From NCBI RefSeq assembly GCF_000718095.1, contig NZ_JOEI01000008.1, forward strand, positions 62,001 to 126,000: 64,000 bases of DNA, read 5' to 3'. A program made the translations under genes and the position numbers. Origin of the DNA: Streptomyces scopuliridis RB72 (GTDB taxonomy: Bacteria > Actinomycetota > Actinomycetes > Streptomycetales > Streptomycetaceae). This document shows positions 57,301 through 64,000 of the stretch, piece after piece. The notes under the pieces are model-generated. The model ran no database searches. It saw only the letters and a list, made by a program, of their open reading frames with translations, and was not told where the DNA came from. The first letter of the stretch is position 1, and every line of letters starts with the position of its first letter.

Positions 57301-57819
57301 TCCGGCAAGGCGCACCTGTTCGACGGCCGCTCCGGTGAGCCGTTCCCGGACCCGATCTCGATCGGGTACATGTACATCCTCAAGCTCCACCACCTGGTCG
57401 ACGACAAGCTGCACGCGCGTTCGACCGGCCCGTACTCGATGATCACCCAGCAGCCGCTGGGTGGTAAGGCCCAGTTCGGCGGTCAGCGCTTCGGTGAGAT
57501 GGAGGTGTGGGCGCTGGAGGCTTATGGCGCCGCGTACGCCCTCCAGGAGCTGCTGACGATCAAGTCCGACGACGTGACCGGCCGCGTGAAGGTCTACGAG
57601 GCCATCGTCAAGGGCGAGAACATCCCCGAGCCCGGCATTCCCGAGTCCTTCAAGGTGCTCATCAAGGAAATGCAGTCGCTCTGTCTCAACGTGGAGGTGC
57701 TGTCCTCGGACGGTATGTCCATCGAGATGCGTGACACGGACGAGGACGTCTTCCGCGCGGCGGAGGAGCTCGGTATCGACCTGTCCCGGCGCGAGCCGAG
57801 CAGCGTCGAAGAGGTCTGA
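54337..57819 (+). CDS. rpoB: DNA-directed RNA polymerase beta subunit
   Basis: The catalytic beta subunit has 1160 residues from TTG 54337, which has GGAAGGA eight bases upstream; a GTG at 54307 lacks a ribosome site. The rifampicin pocket is [32 protein letters not shown], with Asp427, His437 and Arg440 normal but Asn at residue 442, where S. coelicolor has Ser (E. coli 531). Other blocks such as [17 protein letters not shown] and the C-terminal [26 protein letters not shown] are normal. It forms the polymerase core with RpoC encoded 126 bp downstream. Confidence 0.98.
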   Translation: MAASRNASTTNTNNGASTAPLRISFAKIKEPLEVPNLLALQTESFDWLLGNAAWKARVEAALESGQNVPTKSGLEEIFEEISPIEDFSGSMSLTFRDHRFEPPKNSIDECKERDFTYAAPLFVTAEFTNNETGEIKSQTVFMGDFPLMTNKGTFVINGTERVVVSQLVRSPGVYFDSSIDKTSDKDIFSAKIIPSRGAWLEMEIDKRDMVGVRIDRKRKQSVTVLLKALGWTTEQILEEFGEYESMRATLEKDHTQGQDDALLDIYRKLRPGEPPTREAAQTLLENLYFNPKRYDLAKVGRYKVNKKLGADEPLDAGVLTTDDIIATIKYLVKLHAGETETVGESGRSIMVETDDIDHFGNRRIRNVGELIQNQVRTGLARMERVVRERMTTQDVEAITPQTLINIRPVVASIKEFFGTSQLSQFMDQNNPLSGLTHKRRLNALGPGGLSRERAGFEVRDVHPSHYGRMCPIETPEGPNIGLIGSLASYGRINAFGFIETPYRKVTDGQVTDEVDYLTADEEDRFVIAQANATLSEDMRFVEPRVLVRRRGGEVDYVPGTEVDYMDVSPRQMVSVATAMIPFLEHDDANRALMGANMMRQAVPLITSEAPLVGTGMEYRCAVDAGDVIKAEKDGVVQEVSADYITVANDDGTYTTYRIAKFSRSNQGTSVNQKVVVNEGDRVVESQVLADGPATQQGEMALGKNLLVAFMPWEGHNYEDAIILSQRLVQDDVLSSIHIEEHEVDARDTKLGPEEITRDIPNVSEEVLADLDERGIIRIGAEVVAGDILVGKVTPKGETELTPEERLLRAIFGEKAREVRDTSLKVPHGETGKVIGVRVFDREEGDELPPGVNQLVRVYVAQKRKITDGDKLAGRHGNKGVISKILPIEDMPFLEDGTPVDIILNPLGVPSRMNPGQVLEIHLGWLASQGWKVEGSEEWMERLKVIGADEVAPGTNVATPVFDGAREDEISGLFEATVPNRDGNRMVQPSGKAHLFDGRSGEPFPDPISIGYMYILKLHHLVDDKLHARSTGPYSMITQQPLGGKAQFGGQRFGEMEVWALEAYGAAYALQELLTIKSDDVTGRVKVYEAIVKGENIPEPGIPESFKVLIKEMQSLCLNVEVLSSDGMSIEMRDTDEDVFRAAEELGIDLSRREPSSVEEV

Positions 57820-57826
57820 CGGGTTC

Positions 57827-57853
57827 GCCGGCCGGATCCCGTATCCGGCCGGC
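57827..57853 (+). other. GC-rich hairpin between rpoB and rpoC
   Basis: Perfect 11-base arms (57827-57837 and 57843-57853) with a five-base loop lie right after the rpoB stop, and ACGGGT/ACCCGT can extend it outside. There is no U-run. Because rpoC has no obvious promoter of its own, it is more likely a processing or attenuation element than a full terminator. Confidence 0.5.
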
Positions 57854-57944
57854 TCTCCCCGGACCCGTTCAGACCATTGCTGAAGTGCCCCATCTACTCG
57901 CTGACGCGAGGGGCTCGAACCCCCGAAAGAGGGATTGACGACAA

Positions 57945-61859
<3,915 letters not shown>

Positions 61860-61874
61860 GGCGTGAGCGAACGG

Positions 61875-61906
61875 AGGGCGGCCATCCTGTACGGGGTGGC
61901 CGTCCT
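61875..61906. terminator. Hairpin after rpoC
   Basis: Thirteen-base arms with two G-U pairs (61875-61887 and 61894-61906) and a six-base loop start 16 bp after the rpoC stop and 23 bp before the convergent protease gene's stop. Confidence 0.75.
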
Positions 61907-61929
61907 TCGGCGTTCCGGGCCGGCGGTGG

Positions 61930-62574
61930 TCAGGGGCGTGGCTGGAGGTACGGCTGCAGCCGCAGCAGCCGGGTCGGGTAGTCCGGGTGGGTGGCCAGCA
62001 GCTGGGCCAGGGTGCCGGGACCGGTGACCGGCTTCCCGGCGGCGGCAGCGGCGTGGTGGCGGGCCTGGAGCTCCATGCCGCGCATGGTGTGCAGGACCTC
62101 CGCGAGCTTCGGCGCGAAGCCGTGTACCGCGGCGTACTCGTCGGCCCTCAGCTCGGCGCGACGGCTGACGGCGGCTATCAGATAGGGGATGGCGAGCAGC
62201 ACGAGCGGCAGCCCGTACAGCATGGTGATCGTGGCCAGGGTGAAGGCACCGATCACCACGATCAGCACGGCGGTGGCCAGGCAGGAGACATAGCTGGCGA
62301 CCGTGACCGTGAAGACCACGACCCGACGGATCACCCGCCACGCGACCCGGCCGGGCAGTGAATACCAGTATCCGAGCAGGGACGTCCAGGCGTGCCCGCC
62401 GGTGTGGTGGCCGAGTTCATGGGCGAGTACGGCGGCGAGCTGGGCGCTCGGCAGCCTCTCCAGGGCGAACCGGGTGACGCCGACGATGTGCCCGGCCGCG
62501 GCGTACGCGTTGAGGTCCTGGCTGTTTTCGATCCACAGCTCATAGCGGCGGCCGCGTGTCCGCCGTCCCGGCAC
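61930..62574 (-). pseudogene. M48 family metalloprotease, N-terminally truncated
   Basis: The recognisable part, from about YELWIENSQDLNAYAAAGHIVGVTRFALERL, contains the zinc motif HELGHHTGGH, two hydrophobic segments and the third ligand Glu in RRAELRADEYAA, all typical of actinobacterial M48 proteases. Relatives normally have about 100-150 more residues with membrane helices ahead of this point. Here the frame runs directly out of the 3' end of the cyclase-like gene, without a start or ribosome site; GTG 62574 is only the nearest possible start. It is either a broken gene or an assembly deletion. Confidence 0.75.
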
Positions 62575-63229
62575 GGGCGCCCGCGGCGGCGGCGAGGGCT
62601 GTCGCCACGGCGGTGAGGGCGCCCGCGCGGGCGCCCGCTTCGGCCTTGTCCGGAGCGCCGGCCTTCCCCTTCGGTACCGGCCCGTGCAGCCAGGCCTGCA
62701 GCGGCCCGTTCTTGCTGTCGACGGTGACAGGGTGGAAGTCCGCCGCCGGGATACCGGGGTGGTCATGGCGCACGATCCCGGCGTGCACCTGTTCCGAGAC
62801 ACAGAGCACGAAGTCGTCGGACCGCTCGCGCAGCGCGTCACGCAGCACATCCGCGTCGAGCAGTCGGCAGGCGTGGTTGAGGTCGGAGCCGACCCAGCCG
62901 TCATACGCGTCGATCGCCACGTACCCGGTCGCGAGGACCGACCGCAGCCGGATCTGCGCGGAACTCGACGCCATCCGGTTGGTCGCCCTCAGCCGCACCG
63001 GCACCTCGGTCAGCAGAGCCCGGAGCAGCCGGGGCACCGAGGCGTTGGCGTCGATCAGCTCCATCACGGCGTCCCCGCGGTCCGCGCGGCGCCGCCGCTT
63101 CTCGTCGATACCGGCGGCCTCAAGGGCCCGGTCGGCGATGTCGTAGAGCATGCGGCGCAGATACCTCTGCTCCACGTCGTCGCGGTCGCTGTACTTCTCG
63201 ATGTCGAGCAGCAGAATCGTGCGGCTCAC
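62540..63229 (-). CDS. Class III nucleotidyl cyclase-like protein
   Basis: The 229-residue protein starts SRTILLLDIEKYSDRDD and has the fold pattern of class III adenylyl/guanylyl cyclases. Asp9 (LLLDIEKY) and Asp53 (RGDAVMELID) match the two metal-binding aspartates, and GSDLNHACRLL gives Asn118 and Arg122 at the transition-state positions. It therefore may be active, probably making a cyclic nucleotide. Its gene overlaps the cNMP-binding regulator upstream by 110 bp. The last about 35 residues are Ala/Gly-rich and run into the truncated protease gene, so the natural C-terminus is uncertain. Confidence 0.7.
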   Translation of the reverse strand: MSRTILLLDIEKYSDRDDVEQRYLRRMLYDIADRALEAAGIDEKRRRRADRGDAVMELIDANASVPRLLRALLTEVPVRLRATNRMASSSAQIRLRSVLATGYVAIDAYDGWVGSDLNHACRLLDADVLRDALRERSDDFVLCVSEQVHAGIVRHDHPGIPAADFHPVTVDSKNGPLQAWLHGPVPKGKAGAPDKAEAGARAGALTAVATALAAAAGARAGTADTRPPL

Positions 63230-63836
63230 GGGGTCGCTGCACCATCTCCCGGGACGCCCCGACCGACCCGGCCAACTCCTGCTTGCTCAGCGGTACGGAC
63301 AGCTCGATGCCGTCGTCCGTCCGCCTCCCGTGCGTACGTGCCAGATCGAGCAGCAGTACGGCGAACCGCTCCCGCACGCTCATCGAGGCGAATTCCAGCC
63401 GCCGGCGGTCCGCGGCGCGGGTACGGTCGGCGGTGAGTCCGAGCAGCCTCAGTGCCACCTGTGGCGAGGCCGCCAGTAACTCCCGGAAACGGTCGTGCTC
63501 CACCGCGACGGCCTCTACGGGCTCCAGAGCCGTGACGGTCGCCGATCGCACCCGGCCCGTGAGCGCGGCGGACTCCCCGACGATGTCGCCGGGGCCGCGC
63601 AGGGCGAGGAGCGCCTCGTACCCATTCGCGGCCGACGCCGTCACTTTCGTCCAGCCGTACCGGATCAGCAGCACATGGGTGGACGGTTCATGCTGGCGTA
63701 TGAGTGCGTCGCGGGGGACGAAGCTGAGGGTGCTGCCCAGTGCCAGCAGCGCCGCACGGTCCTCGCGTTCCAGCCGGGCCAGAAACGGCACTCGGTCGTC
63801 CAGCCCCGTGCTTTCCGGCAAGTCAGCCGCCGACAT
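63120..63836 (-). CDS. Crp/Fnr-family transcriptional regulator, C-terminus altered
   Basis: The N-terminal cyclic-nucleotide-binding domain has the phosphate-binding cassette of E. coli CRP: Gly87-Glu88 (VGESAAL) and Arg97-Ser98 (RVRSATVTA). The long helix and helix-turn-helix LSKQELAGSVGASREMVQR (residues 183-201) follow. After Arg201 the usual remaining 20-35 residues with the wing are absent; instead a 37-residue Arg/Pro/His-rich tail reads over the start of the cyclase-like gene. ATG 63836 follows GGGGGAG. The 164 bp upstream to the window edge show no gene. Confidence 0.8.
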   Translation of the reverse strand: MSAADLPESTGLDDRVPFLARLEREDRAALLALGSTLSFVPRDALIRQHEPSTHVLLIRYGWTKVTASAANGYEALLALRGPGDIVGESAALTGRVRSATVTALEPVEAVAVEHDRFRELLAASPQVALRLLGLTADRTRAADRRRLEFASMSVRERFAVLLLDLARTHGRRTDDGIELSVPLSKQELAGSVGASREMVQRPREPHDSAARHREVQRPRRRGAEVSAPHALRHRRPGP

Positions 63837-64000
63837 GCACTCCCCCGATCGTCTCGCTCCGCGATCACCTCAGTGAACAGGCAAGCTACTGAAGGTGAGG
63901 CGTGAGTGCCGGAGGAATGGCCGGTTTCCGCGGGGAGCGGGGACACTCGGGTGGAACGGGCGCACGGAGACGTCCGGCGTGTCGGGGGGCTCGGCATTTG

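Noticed and set aside
54211..57414. 1067-codon open frame antisense to rpoB
   Set aside because: The product is a Leu/Val/Asp/Arg-rich shadow translation of rpoB's complementary codons with no recognisable domain.
57908..57927. tRNA-like T-arm before rpoC
   Set aside because: A GGGG-CTCGAA-CCCC hairpin resembles a tRNA T-arm, but no acceptor, D or anticodon stem can be built around it.

Overview
The window is chromosomal DNA from a Streptomyces or a very close relative. Supporting signs are very high GC, strong third-position GC bias, many GTG and some TTG starts, four-base ATGA/GTGA gene overlaps, and a gene order matching the Streptomyces core around nuo, kor, secE-nusG, rplKAJL and rpoBC. 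I see no insertion sequence, prophage, CRISPR array or biosynthetic cluster; most of it is conserved housekeeping core.

Layout. 1-3313: end of a first complex I operon (nuoL tail, nuoM, nuoN). 3395-18343: mixed metabolism and transport: fumarylacetoacetase, S15-type hydrolase, POT peptide transporter, polyprenyl diphosphate synthase, secreted LolA-like protein, two-gene ABC exporter, secreted M28 aminopeptidase, two NmrA-type oxidoreductases, RarD, and a divergent qorB/HxlR pair. 18391-21412: korAB, a 2-oxoacid:ferredoxin oxidoreductase. 21686-25077: one NarL-type response regulator and two tandem paralogous histidine kinases, both missing most of the phosphoacceptor/dimerisation domain. 25256-34910: a second nuo operon (A, B, C, H-N) without nuoD, E, F or G. 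35107-41850: htpX, small membrane proteins, alkB-ogt repair pair, yajQ, tRNA-Tyr, GyrI-like protein, NAD(P)-binding protein, amidohydrolase. 42070-49222: tRNA-Thr, tRNA-Met, rpmG, MaoC pair, TetR/MFS pair, murB, adenosine deaminase, aspartate aminotransferase. 49450-61859: tRNA-Trp, secE, nusG, rplK, rplA, rplJ, rplL, rpoB, rpoC, with clear promoters, terminators and an L10 leader. 61930-63836: a minus-strand signalling locus (Crp-type regulator, class III cyclase-like protein, M48 protease) that looks compressed by deletions.

How the genes fit. korAB makes reduced ferredoxin and lies between two complex I loci. The second locus lacks the NADH-oxidising module, so a ferredoxin-fed respiratory complex is an attractive inference. 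qorB/HxlR and TetR/MFS have the layout of self-regulated pairs, with palindromes overlapping the promoters. Three genes (hxlR, tetR, murB) have a TANNNT box exactly six bases before the start codon and no Shine-Dalgarno, which suggests leaderless mRNAs.

Most notable: RpoB has Asn at residue 442 (E. coli 531), a classic rifampicin-resistance site; both tandem kinases carry different deletions in the same domain; the Crp/cyclase pair keeps its ligand and catalytic residues but the flanking gene ends are damaged. The deletions could be real or assembly errors, and the sequence alone cannot settle this.
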